Assembly: GCF_022414535.1 (NCBI RefSeq) | Contig: NZ_JADWYM010000010.1 | Span: 1 to 64,000 of the forward strand | Length of the DNA: 64,000 bases | Origin: Streptomyces sp. MUM 2J | GTDB taxonomy: Bacteria; Actinomycetota; Actinomycetes; Streptomycetales; Streptomycetaceae | Direction of reading: 5' to 3' | Shown: positions 8,817-16,567 of the stretch, in pieces | Numbering within the stretch: the first letter of the stretch is position 1 | Layout: each line of letters starts with the position of its first letter | The notes under the pieces: generated by a model | The model's database searches: none | What the model was told of the DNA's origin: nothing | Seen by the model: only the letters and a program-made list of their open reading frames with translations | Program-made: the position numbers and the translations under genes

Positions 8817-10280
8817 ATGACCACGGACAAGACCATGGACACGCGGTCTTCCGCATTCGAGTACGCCCCGGCGCCCGAGTCCCGCTCGGTCGTCGACATC
8901 GCCCCCTCCTACGGCCTCTTCATCGACGGCGAGTTCACGGACGCGGCCGACGGCAAGGTCTTCAAGACGGTCAGCCCGTCGACCGAGGAGGTCCTCTCCG
9001 AGGTCGCGCAGGCCGGCGCCGAGGACGTGGACCGGGCTGTCAGGGCCGCCCGCAAGGCGTTCGAGAAGTGGTCGGCGCTGCCGGGCTCCGAGCGCGCCAA
9101 GTACCTGTTCCGCATCGCCCGGATCATCCAGGAGCGCTCCCGCGAACTCGCCGTCCTGGAGACCCTCGACAACGGCAAGCCCATCAAGGAGACCCGCGAC
9201 GCGGACCTCCCGCTGGTCGCCGCGCACTTCTTCTACTACGCGGGCTGGGCCGACAAGCTCGGTCACGCGGGATTCGGCGCCGACCCGAGGCCGCTGGGCG
9301 TCGCCGGCCAGGTCATCCCCTGGAACTTCCCGCTGCTGATGCTGGCGTGGAAGATCGCCCCGGCGCTGGCGACGGGCAACACGGTCGTCCTCAAGCCGGC
9401 CGAGACGACCCCGCTGTCCGCACTGTTCTTCGCGGACATCTGCCGCCAGGCGGGCCTGCCGAAGGGCGTCGTCAACATCCTCCCGGGCTACGGCGACGCG
9501 GGCGCCGCGGTCGTGGCGCACCCGGACGTGAACAAGGTCGCCTTCACCGGGTCCACCGGCGTCGGCAAGGAGATCGCCCGCACCGTCGCGGGCACCCGCA
9601 AGAAGCTCACCCTCGAACTGGGCGGCAAGGGCGCCAACATCGTCTTCGACGACGCCCCGATCGACCAGGCGGTGGAGGGGATCGTCAACGGCATCTTCTT
9701 CAACCAGGGCCAGGTGTGCTGCGCGGGCAGCCGCCTGCTGGTCCAGGAGTCGATCCAGGACGAGCTGCTGGTCTCCCTCAAGCGCCGGCTGTCCACGCTG
9801 CGCATGGGCGACCCGCTCGACAAGAACACCGACATCGGCGCGATCAACTCGGCCGAGCAGCTCGCGCGGATCACCGCGCTCGCCGACCAGGGCGAGGCGG
9901 AGGGCGGCGAGCGCTGGTCCCCCGCCTGCGAGCTCCCGGAGAACGGCTACTGGTTCGCCCCGACGCTGTTCACGGGTGTCACGCAGGCGCACCGGATCGC
10001 CCGCGACGAGGTCTTCGGCCCGGTCCTGTCGGTGCTCACCTTCCGGACCCCGGACGAGGCGGTCGCGAAGGCGAACAACACTCCGTACGGCCTGTCGGCG
10101 GGCATCTGGACCGAGAAGGGCTCGCGGATCCTCGCCGTCGCGAGCAAGCTGCGCGCCGGCATCGTCTGGTCCAACACGTTCAACAAGTTCGACCCGACCT
10201 CGCCGTTCGGCGGCTACAAGGAGTCGGGCTTCGGCCGCGAGGGCGGCCGACACGGCCTGGAGGCGTACCTCGATGTCTAA
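8817..10280 (+). CDS. NAD(P)-dependent aldehyde dehydrogenase
   Basis: 487 residues, full-length ALDH superfamily. Cofactor domain motifs (IPWNFPLLMLAWKIAPALA, FTGSTGVGKEIA), the general-base glutamate in LELGGKGAN and the catalytic cysteine in NQGQVCCAGSR are all present. An N-terminal extension of about 35 residues precedes the domain. In the deoC operon it probably oxidises the acetaldehyde released by DeoC to acetate; a broader substrate range is possible. It is followed by an overlapping ALDH-like gene. Confidence 0.9.
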   Translation: MTTDKTMDTRSSAFEYAPAPESRSVVDIAPSYGLFIDGEFTDAADGKVFKTVSPSTEEVLSEVAQAGAEDVDRAVRAARKAFEKWSALPGSERAKYLFRIARIIQERSRELAVLETLDNGKPIKETRDADLPLVAAHFFYYAGWADKLGHAGFGADPRPLGVAGQVIPWNFPLLMLAWKIAPALATGNTVVLKPAETTPLSALFFADICRQAGLPKGVVNILPGYGDAGAAVVAHPDVNKVAFTGSTGVGKEIARTVAGTRKKLTLELGGKGANIVFDDAPIDQAVEGIVNGIFFNQGQVCCAGSRLLVQESIQDELLVSLKRRLSTLRMGDPLDKNTDIGAINSAEQLARITALADQGEAEGGERWSPACELPENGYWFAPTLFTGVTQAHRIARDEVFGPVLSVLTFRTPDEAVAKANNTPYGLSAGIWTEKGSRILAVASKLRAGIVWSNTFNKFDPTSPFGGYKESGFGREGGRHGLEAYLDV

Positions 10281-11199
10281 CGACGTGTCCAACAGCGGCT
10301 CCGCCGCGCGGCGTCTTTCCGTCTTCAAGACCTACAAGCTGTACGTCGGGGGCAAGTTCCCCCGATCCGAAAGCGGCCGGGTGTACGAAGTGACCGACTC
10401 CAAGGGCAACTGGCTCGCGAACGCCCCGCTCTCCTCCCGCAAGGACGCCCGCGACGCGGTCGTGGCCGCCCGCAAGGCCTTCCCTGCCTGGTCGGGTGCG
10501 ACGGCGTACAACAGGGGCCAGATCCTGTACCGGATCGCCGAGATGCTGGAGGGCCGCCGGGACCAGTTCGTACGGGAGGTCGCGGAGGCGGAGGGCCTGT
10601 CGAAGCCGAAGGCAGCGGCCGTGGTGGACGCCACCGTCGACCGCTGGGTCTGGTACGCGGGCTGGACCGACAAGATCGCCCAGGTGGTCGGCGGCGGGAA
10701 CCCGGTCGCGGGTCCCTTCCTCAACCTCTCCTCCCCCGAACCGACGGGCGTGGTCGCGGTCCTGGCCCCGCAGGAGTCGTCGTTCCTGGGTCTGGTGTCG
10801 GTGGTCGCCCCGGTGATCGCGACGGGCAACACCGCGGTGGTGGTGGCGTCCGAGCGGACCCCGCTGCCCGCCCTGTCCCTGGGCGAGGTCCTGGCCACCT
10901 CCGACCTGCCCGGCGGCGTGGTGAACGTCCTCTCGGGGCGCACGGCGGAGATCGCCGCGCCCCTCGCCGCCCACCAGGACGTCAACGCGATCGACCTCGC
11001 GGGCGCCGACGAGGCGCTGGCGAAGGAACTGGAGGTCGCCGCGGCGGACAACCTCAAGCGCGTCCTGCGTCCACAGCCTGTGGACGGCTCGGCCGACTGG
11101 ACGGCCGCGCCGGGCATCGACCGCATGACGGCGTTCCTGGAGACCAAGACGGTGTGGCACCCGACGGGCTCCCTGGGCGCCTCGGGCTCGTCGTACTGA
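10273..11199 (+). CDS. Aldehyde dehydrogenase-like protein lacking the catalytic domain
   Basis: 308 residues starting ATG at 10273, overlapping the end of the preceding gene by 8 bases, so translation is probably coupled. It matches the N-terminal cofactor-binding half of ALDH (LYVGGKFPRSESGRVYEV, VVAARKAFPAWSGATAYNRGQ, VAPVIATGNTAVVVASERTP) and then jumps to the last part of the fold; there is no catalytic Cys, no GQxC motif and no LELGGK glutamate. The reading frame is intact and shows no decay, so this looks like a stable truncated paralogue. It may act as a partner subunit of the upstream enzyme. Function inferred only from context. Confidence 0.8.
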   Translation: MSNDVSNSGSAARRLSVFKTYKLYVGGKFPRSESGRVYEVTDSKGNWLANAPLSSRKDARDAVVAARKAFPAWSGATAYNRGQILYRIAEMLEGRRDQFVREVAEAEGLSKPKAAAVVDATVDRWVWYAGWTDKIAQVVGGGNPVAGPFLNLSSPEPTGVVAVLAPQESSFLGLVSVVAPVIATGNTAVVVASERTPLPALSLGEVLATSDLPGGVVNVLSGRTAEIAAPLAAHQDVNAIDLAGADEALAKELEVAAADNLKRVLRPQPVDGSADWTAAPGIDRMTAFLETKTVWHPTGSLGASGSSY

Positions 11200-11219
11200 C
11201 ACCCGGCACGAGCCGGGGA

Positions 11220-11249
11220 CCGCGCCGCCCTCCGTCGGGGGCGGCGCGG
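11220..11249 (+). terminator. Terminator of the deoC operon
   Basis: An 11-bp perfect stem CCGCGCCGCCC / GGGCGGCGCGG with an 8-base loop, 20 bases after the stop at 11199. Confidence 0.7.
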
Positions 11250-11687
11250 CCGGTTCGGCCCGCGCGGTCCAGTTCGCGGGTGACCGCTCGTTCGTCCCGG
11301 CCGAGCAGCGCCTTCTCCAGGCTGCGGTCGTCCGAGCGGGAGAAGCGCTCGCCGGCACGGTCGCCTCGCCTCCTGACCCGACCGAGCACGGTGAGCGCGA
11401 CGTCCCGGGCATCGGCCCTGTCCAGCCCCCGGCAGGCCGGTGTACTCGGCGTGTTCCCTCGGGCAGTCCGGTCACGGTGGTGGCCTGTGGCATCCATGCC
11501 ACCTTCTCCAGGGGCGTCCGTGCGACGCTTCCCTCCCTCCACCACGTGACGCTGACGAAGACGTTCGGTCGGCCTTCGTGGTGTCCGCGTGCGCCTTCTT
11601 CGGATCGGCCCCGGTGCAGATCGGGTCCCGGCCCTCGACGTTCCGACGGGTCTGGCGGACGGGCCGAGGCGCCGAGGCGTGCGCCGG
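11250..11687. other. Interval without a firm gene
   Basis: About 440 bases. On the minus strand an open frame starts at ATG 11497 after a good GGAGAAGG ribosome binding site and encodes a charged helical stretch (around DRSLEKALLGRDERAVTREL), but it stays open through the terminator and into the antisense of the ALDH-like gene down to 11054. It may be the remains of a gene whose stop was lost, or a chance frame. Not called as a gene. Confidence 0.4.
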
Positions 11688-12299
11688 TCAGGGCGCAAGC
11701 AGGCGGCGGAGGACGTCCACCTGCGCTCGCGTGAGGTCGGTTCGCGTCGCCGCCGAGGACTCGTGCAGGTGTTGCAGGGACCAGCGGTCGAGGCATTGCA
11801 GGACATCGCCCAACAGGGCGACCTGCAAGGAACGCGGCAGGTCGTCGCGGATGGCGCCGCACTCACGGCCGACGGTCAGCGTCTGGTCCAGCCACGAACC
11901 GATCGAGCACAGCACCTCACGGATCGCCGGGCTGTGCCCGACGGGCGCGTCCGGCAGGTAGAAGAGCTTCCCGACTTCGGCGTGCCAGTCCCCTCGACCG
12001 GCGACGGTGAGCACCTCGACGAGGAGCCCGGACACCCGGTCCCAGAACTGCGGGCCGGCCAGCTCCTGCGGTGTGGGGATGTCGAGCGAGCGGGCCAACT
12101 CGTCCGTCGCCTCGCGCACCACCGCGTCGAAGAGCGCCGCCTTCGAACCCACGTAGTGGTAGAAGGAGCTCTTGCTCATTTCGCAGACCTGGATGATCGC
12201 GTTGAGCGAGGCGCGCTCGTACCCCTTGGCGGCAAACTCTCGCGCGGCGGTTTCGAGCAGACGTCGACGTCGCTCCACGGCGAGTTCACCTGCTGGCAT
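11688..12299 (-). CDS. TetR-family repressor
   Basis: 203 residues. The N-terminal helix-turn-helix (about 9-56) reads LLETAAREFAAKGYERASLN and MSKSSFYHYVGSKAALFDAV, which is typical TetR. The C-terminal ligand domain is not assignable to a known inducer. It is divergent from a FAD monooxygenase gene, and the 250-base spacer carries four copies of a palindromic 17-mer, the expected arrangement for a TetR protein that represses itself and its neighbour. Confidence 0.9.
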   Translation of the reverse strand: MPAGELAVERRRRLLETAAREFAAKGYERASLNAIIQVCEMSKSSFYHYVGSKAALFDAVVREATDELARSLDIPTPQELAGPQFWDRVSGLLVEVLTVAGRGDWHAEVGKLFYLPDAPVGHSPAIREVLCSIGSWLDQTLTVGRECGAIRDDLPRSLQVALLGDVLQCLDRWSLQHLHESSAATRTDLTRAQVDVLRRLLAP

Positions 12300-12318
12300 G
12301 GGCTCAGCCTAGTCGCGC

Positions 12319-12480
12319 TGTACCAGCTGGTCCAATTCCGCTCCGGTTCCACTCCGATTCCGCCTCCGATTGCACTCCGGCCACGGTGGACCAGTCGGTC
12401 CAACTCCGGCACGGCCATAGTGGACCGACTGGTCCAACCCTGCTACGGTCACCCGGGTCACTGTGGACCGGCTGGTACAA
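12319..12480. promoter_or_regulatory. Four-copy palindromic operator array between TetR and monooxygenase genes
   Basis: Four related 17-mers: TGTACCAGCTGGTCCAA (12319), TGGACCAGTCGGTCCAA (12387), TGGACCGACTGGTCCAA (12421) and TGGACCGGCTGGTACAA (12464). Each has arms TGGACC / GGTCCA around a 4- to 5-base centre. The starts are 68, 34 and 43 bases apart. A candidate -10 box TACGGT lies at 12443-12448 between the last two copies. The arrangement suggests binding of several TetR dimers. Confidence 0.75.
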
Positions 12481-12549
12481 GAGGCGAGGCGGCAGATGCG
12501 AACAACGACGGACGTGGCGACGCAGCTCAGGCTCGCCCGTGAGGACCCG

Positions 12550-13707
12550 ATGCGGCTGCTGATCATCGGCGCCGGTGTCGCGGGGGTGACCGTCGCCCGG
12601 TTGCTGCGTGCCCGCGGGCTGCACCCGCTCCTGGTCGAGCGAGCGGACCCGGGTGGGGAGGACGGCTACATGCTGGGGCTGATGCCGTTCGTCGACCCCG
12701 TACTACGCGAACTCGGCGTTCACGACCGCTACCTCGAGTCCAGCGTCGGGATGCACCGCTACAGCTTGCACGGCGCGTCCGGGACCACACTGAAGGACTA
12801 CTCGCTGGACGAGGCGATCGGCCGATTCGGCCACTACCGCGGCATCGAACGTGGGCGGCTGCTCGACGTGCTCGGCATCGGGACGACTCCGGTGGCCTAC
12901 CGGACCGCGATCACCGCGCTCCACCAGGAGACCGACCGGGTCCACGTCACCCTGACCGAACAGGGCAGGCCGATCGACCTCGAATTCGATGCCGTGATCG
13001 CGGCCGATGGCCTCCGTTCGGCCACCCGCTCGCTCCTGCTCGATCCCGGCCGGGTGCACGCCTACGACACCGGCTGGGGCGGCTGGGTGGCTTGGACCGA
13101 AGCCGACGACGACGCCGACGCCGGCCGCTACGAGGAGGTGTGGGGCGCGGGCTCGTTCATCGGGCTCTATCCCGTGCTCGACCGCGTCGGCGTATTCGTC
13201 GGCGGACCCCACGAAGCCACCGCCGAGGGGCCGGCGGCGTTCGCCGAGCGGGTCCGGCGAACCCTCCGGACGCTCGACGGTCGCTGTGTGCGCGCCCTTC
13301 GGGCTGTTGCCGGCACACCCGACGCCTACTACTGGAACATGTCCGACGTGCGCGCCTCGTCATGGACCACCGGACGCGTGGCCCTGCTCGGCGATGCCGC
13401 GGCGGGGTTCCTGCCCACCGCAGGCGTCGGCGCAGCGATGGCGATGGAATCAGCAGCCGTCCTCGCCGGGAAACTGGGCACCAGCGGCACCGCCTCGATC
13501 CCGAGCGCGCTGAGCGCGTACGAGCGCGTGCAGCGCCCCCGCGTGGAGACCGCCCAGAACAACTCGCGCCAGCTCGCCCGCCTGATGTTCCGGCGCGGCC
13601 GGCTGATCACCACGGCGCGCGACACGGTCACGCGGTTCGTCGGTGTGAACACCGCACTCGGCCCCATCCGAACGCTGCTGGCGCAACGCAGTCCGTCCAC
13701 GTCCTGA
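12550..13707 (+). CDS. FAD-dependent monooxygenase (PHBH/UbiH type)
   Basis: 385 residues from ATG 12550, which has a GAGG site at the right distance and begins directly with the FAD Rossmann strand MRLLIIGAGVAGVTVARLL. The DG motif (VIAADGLRSATR) and GD motif (VALLGDAAAGFLPTAGVG) of the class A flavin monooxygenases are present and in order. In-frame starts at 12463 and 12496 would add 29 or 18 residues; 12496 also has a purine-rich site. The enzyme probably hydroxylates or inactivates a small aromatic or antibiotic-like compound; control by the neighbouring TetR protein and its operator array suggests induction by that compound. Substrate unknown. Confidence 0.85.
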   Translation: MRLLIIGAGVAGVTVARLLRARGLHPLLVERADPGGEDGYMLGLMPFVDPVLRELGVHDRYLESSVGMHRYSLHGASGTTLKDYSLDEAIGRFGHYRGIERGRLLDVLGIGTTPVAYRTAITALHQETDRVHVTLTEQGRPIDLEFDAVIAADGLRSATRSLLLDPGRVHAYDTGWGGWVAWTEADDDADAGRYEEVWGAGSFIGLYPVLDRVGVFVGGPHEATAEGPAAFAERVRRTLRTLDGRCVRALRAVAGTPDAYYWNMSDVRASSWTTGRVALLGDAAAGFLPTAGVGAAMAMESAAVLAGKLGTSGTASIPSALSAYERVQRPRVETAQNNSRQLARLMFRRGRLITTARDTVTRFVGVNTALGPIRTLLAQRSPSTS

Positions 13708-13843
13708 CCGGCCCGACGGCCGTGCGAGCGCTCCCTTGTCGCTCGACTCCCGGCTTCGTCGGTCGCGCCGCGGATCGCTCCGGCGGGCGACGCGGAGTCG
13801 CCCTGCGGAAGGCGTCCGGGTCCCGGAGCCGGCGCAGGGGCCG

Positions 13844-14848
13844 TCACACGGGTTCCGTCTCCGGTCCGAAGCGCTGCCGGTAGGCCGAGGGGGTGAGTCC
13901 GGTCTCGCGGCGGAGCAGAGTGCGGAAGTTGGCCGCGGTGCCGAGTCCGCTGCGGCGGGCGACGGCGTCGATGCGGGTGTCCCCACGTTCGAGGAGCCTG
14001 CGGGCGAGCGTGATGCGTTCCGCGGTCAGCCACGCGAGGGGCGTGGTGCCCAGTTGGGTGCGGAACCGGCGGTGGAGCGTGGTGGTGCTGACGGCCGCTT
14101 CGGCGGCGAGGGCCGCGACGGTGAGAGGCGTGTCGAGGCGTTCCTGGGCCCAGGCCAGGAGGGGGGCCAGGGATTCGTCGGGGAGGTCGGGCATGGGGCG
14201 TTCGATGAACTGTTTCTGTCCGCCGTCGCGGTGGGCGGGGAAGACGAGGCGGCGGCTGATCGTGTTGGCGGTCTCCGCACCGTGGTCGCGGCGGACGATG
14301 TGCAGGCCGAGGTCGAGTGCGGCGGCGCTGCCCGCGGAGGTGAGGATGTCGCCGTCGTCGACGAAGAGGACGTCGGGTTCGACGCGGACACCGGGGTAGC
14401 CGGAGCGGAGGAGTTCCGCGCACTGCCAGTGCGTGGTCGCCCTGCGCCCGTCGAGCACACCGGCCTGGGCCAGGGCGAAGACGCCGGTGCAGAAGGAGGC
14501 CAGCCGGGCGCCTCGGGCGTGGGCGCGGCGTATGGCGTCGAGTACGGCGGGGTGACGGGGCCGGCTGACGTCGGGCCTGCTCGGGATGATCAGGGTGTCG
14601 GCGGTCTCGGCGGCTTCGAGGCCCGCCGCCTCGGTGAGGGTGAAGAAGCGGTCGCGCATGACGGTGCGGTCATGTGGTGTGCACAGCGTGAACGCATAGA
14701 GATCGCGCCCGAGTTCGGGCCGGGGAAGACCGAACAGCTCGGTGGCGCAGCCGAGTTCGAAAGGGTTGGTGTCCTCTTCCACGATGACCGCTACCCGGTG
14801 CGGGCGGAGCGCCGAGGTGACGTGAAAGGATTCTTGCGGCATGTGCAT
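13844..14848 (-). CDS. GlxA-type transcriptional regulator (DJ-1/PfpI domain plus AraC HTH)
   Basis: 334 residues. The N-terminal DJ-1/PfpI-like amidotransferase fold (about 15-190) has the elbow motif ASFCTGVFALAQAG with the conserved cysteine; the C-terminal AraC helix-turn-helix pair (about 230-330) includes STTTLHRRFRTQLGTTPLAWL and NFRTLLRRETGLTPSAYRQRF. GlxA-like regulators in Streptomyces affect catabolite and developmental genes. The ATG at 14848 is followed two codons later by another ATG at 14842. It is divergent from a secreted-protein gene, with 130 bases between, and may control it. Confidence 0.88.
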   Translation of the reverse strand: MHMPQESFHVTSALRPHRVAVIVEEDTNPFELGCATELFGLPRPELGRDLYAFTLCTPHDRTVMRDRFFTLTEAAGLEAAETADTLIIPSRPDVSRPRHPAVLDAIRRAHARGARLASFCTGVFALAQAGVLDGRRATTHWQCAELLRSGYPGVRVEPDVLFVDDGDILTSAGSAAALDLGLHIVRRDHGAETANTISRRLVFPAHRDGGQKQFIERPMPDLPDESLAPLLAWAQERLDTPLTVAALAAEAAVSTTTLHRRFRTQLGTTPLAWLTAERITLARRLLERGDTRIDAVARRSGLGTAANFRTLLRRETGLTPSAYRQRFGPETEPV

Positions 14849-14978
14849 GTTCTAGCACTCACGTCCCGTGGCGGTCGTGCCCGAGGATGAGCGGTGAGCG
14901 ACGCACCGTCGCCCGCTGCGGCGCCCGTGACGGACCGCTCTTCCCGGTAGCCATCTTGCCCGAGAGGGAAACACACGC

Positions 14979-15668
14979 ATGCCATTATTTCGACGTACAT
15001 CAATACTGTCGGGGATCGTGGCCGGAGTGCTGGCGCTCACCGCCTCACCCGCCTCCGCCGCCAAGCACCGCACCCTGACGCTGGACGCCGGCGATCCGCT
15101 GGCGGCGACCCTGCTGGAGGAGTGCGATCTTCTGGCCGACCCGGTGCGCCCGCAGACCCCCAGTCTGCCGGCCACGTGCCTCATGACGTACACCCCGGCG
15201 CAGTACCGGACCTCCGCCGGGCCCGAGCATCCGGTCGGTGACAGCGTCTTCAACTACGGCTCCACAACGGTCACCCACACGCTGGGCTGGTCGGACACGG
15301 TGACGAGTTCGGACAGCTTCGCGGTCAGCTCCTCGGCCAAGTCCAGCATCTGGAAGGCGGCGGAGATCGGAGTGACCGCCACGTACACGAAGACCTGGAC
15401 GCGATCGAGCACCGTCTCGCAGACGGACAGTCTGCCGGTCCCGGCCTGCACCGTGGGCCGGTTCGGCAGGGCCGCGGAGATGGGTACCGCCACCGGGAGC
15501 CTGAAGCTCGACTTCACGATGCCGTTCAGGCCCACGAGGAAGAGCAAGAAGAAGTACCGCTACTTCGTCATCGAGAACAGCACCTTCACCGCACCCACCG
15601 GCCACGGCGCCCTCATCGCGCGCTCCCGCGCGATGACACCCCAGGAACGGACGTCCTGCGCTTCCTGA
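14979..15668 (+). CDS. Secreted protein with aerolysin/ETX-MTX2-like Ser/Thr-rich core
   Basis: 229 residues. A signal peptide (about 1-28, basic start then hydrophobic core, cleavage near ASPASAA) directs export. After a short cysteine-containing head the protein has long alternating Ser/Thr-rich strands (NYGSTTVTHTLGW, SDSFAVSSSAKSS, VTATYTKTWTRSSTVSQTDS), then PVPACTVGRF and a basic Lys/Arg patch. This pattern is what the membrane-insertion hairpin of aerolysin-type beta-pore-forming proteins (ETX/MTX2 family) looks like. Four cysteines could form two disulfides. The assignment rests on pattern only. A purine-rich GAGAGGGAAAC site precedes the ATG. Confidence 0.65.
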   Translation: MPLFRRTSILSGIVAGVLALTASPASAAKHRTLTLDAGDPLAATLLEECDLLADPVRPQTPSLPATCLMTYTPAQYRTSAGPEHPVGDSVFNYGSTTVTHTLGWSDTVTSSDSFAVSSSAKSSIWKAAEIGVTATYTKTWTRSSTVSQTDSLPVPACTVGRFGRAAEMGTATGSLKLDFTMPFRPTRKSKKKYRYFVIENSTFTAPTGHGALIARSRAMTPQERTSCAS

Positions 15669-15910
15669 CACCGCGGTCCGCCGGACGGGAGGCACGAGCA
15701 GCGGCGGGGGCGCCGGCATGACGAGAAGGAAGCGCGGGCCGGGCCAGCCCCGCCCCGCGTCCGTGCGCCCCGGGCGCCCCCGCCCGGCCCCGGGGGCGCC
15801 CGCACCGTACGCCGGCCGCTCGCCCGCCCGGGTCCGCGTCCGAGACCGAGACCGATGCCGCCGCCCTGGACGGCCCGGACCGTCCCAGCAACTCCACGGA
15901 GACCACCGAC

Positions 15911-16567
15911 ATGACCTCCACGACGAAGCCGCCCGGGCTCATCGGCCCACCCACCCCGTGCGGCACCCGCATCCCCTCCACCGTCCTGATCGACGAGCAG
16001 GCTCTCGGGGACTTCCTGAACGCCGCGGTCGGTGAATACCGGCTCATCACACCCGAGACCCCCCTGCCCTGCTTCGCACTCCTCCTGGGCCTCGCCGAGG
16101 CGACGACGTTCCACGTGCGGCGCGTCGCCTTCGGCCGCAACGCCCGCGCCAGCGACCCGGCAGCCCGGCAGGAGTTCGCCGACACGATCGTGCCGCGGTT
16201 CGGGCCGGCCTACGAGAACGAGCACCGCGGCTGGTGGATGGACTCCGCCGACCTGCTCACCGCGGCCCGTGAGGCGGAGGACGCGGGGCTGGACCTGCTC
16301 GGGTCCATCCACATGCACCCGGACTGGCATCGCATGGGACCTCCCTCGGCGCGTGGCCAGGTGCTGAGCGAACGCCCGACCCCGATGGACCGCCACCTCT
16401 TCGGCCGGGCGGGCTGGCCCCTCAACGTCATCTGCTACCTGGAACGCCGGGGCGACGACTTCTACCACGCGCTGGCGGCCTGGGCGCCCACCCCGCAGGA
16501 CGCCTCCGGCGGCGGGTGCGCCGAACTCGACCTGCGTGTCCGCACGAGCAACCTGCTGGGGGCGTGA
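15911..16567 (+). CDS. JAMM/MPN-like putative metalloprotease
   Basis: 218 residues. A hydrophobic strand CFALLLG is followed by a segment GSIHMHPDWHRMG and then SERPTPMDRH, which resembles the zinc-binding JAMM signature H-x-H-P ... S ... D of the JAB/MPN family; a candidate catalytic glutamate precedes CFALLLG (PETPLP). Spacing between the HxHP and the Ser/Asp part is longer than in classical members. JAMM proteins cleave isopeptide or small peptide bonds, or ubiquitin-like tags. No E1-like or ubiquitin-like gene is nearby. Its stop overlaps the start of the next gene by 4 bases (GTGA), so the two are translationally coupled. The 240 bases upstream hold no gene that I can support. Confidence 0.6.
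   Translation: MTSTTKPPGLIGPPTPCGTRIPSTVLIDEQALGDFLNAAVGEYRLITPETPLPCFALLLGLAEATTFHVRRVAFGRNARASDPAARQEFADTIVPRFGPAYENEHRGWWMDSADLLTAAREAEDAGLDLLGSIHMHPDWHRMGPPSARGQVLSERPTPMDRHLFGRAGWPLNVICYLERRGDDFYHALAAWAPTPQDASGGGCAELDLRVRTSNLLGA

Noticed and set aside
11054..11497. Minus-strand frame with a good ribosome binding site
   Set aside because: It runs through a terminator and 145 bases into the antisense of the ALDH-like gene, and no domain is recognisable. It may be a relic, but a gene call is not supported.
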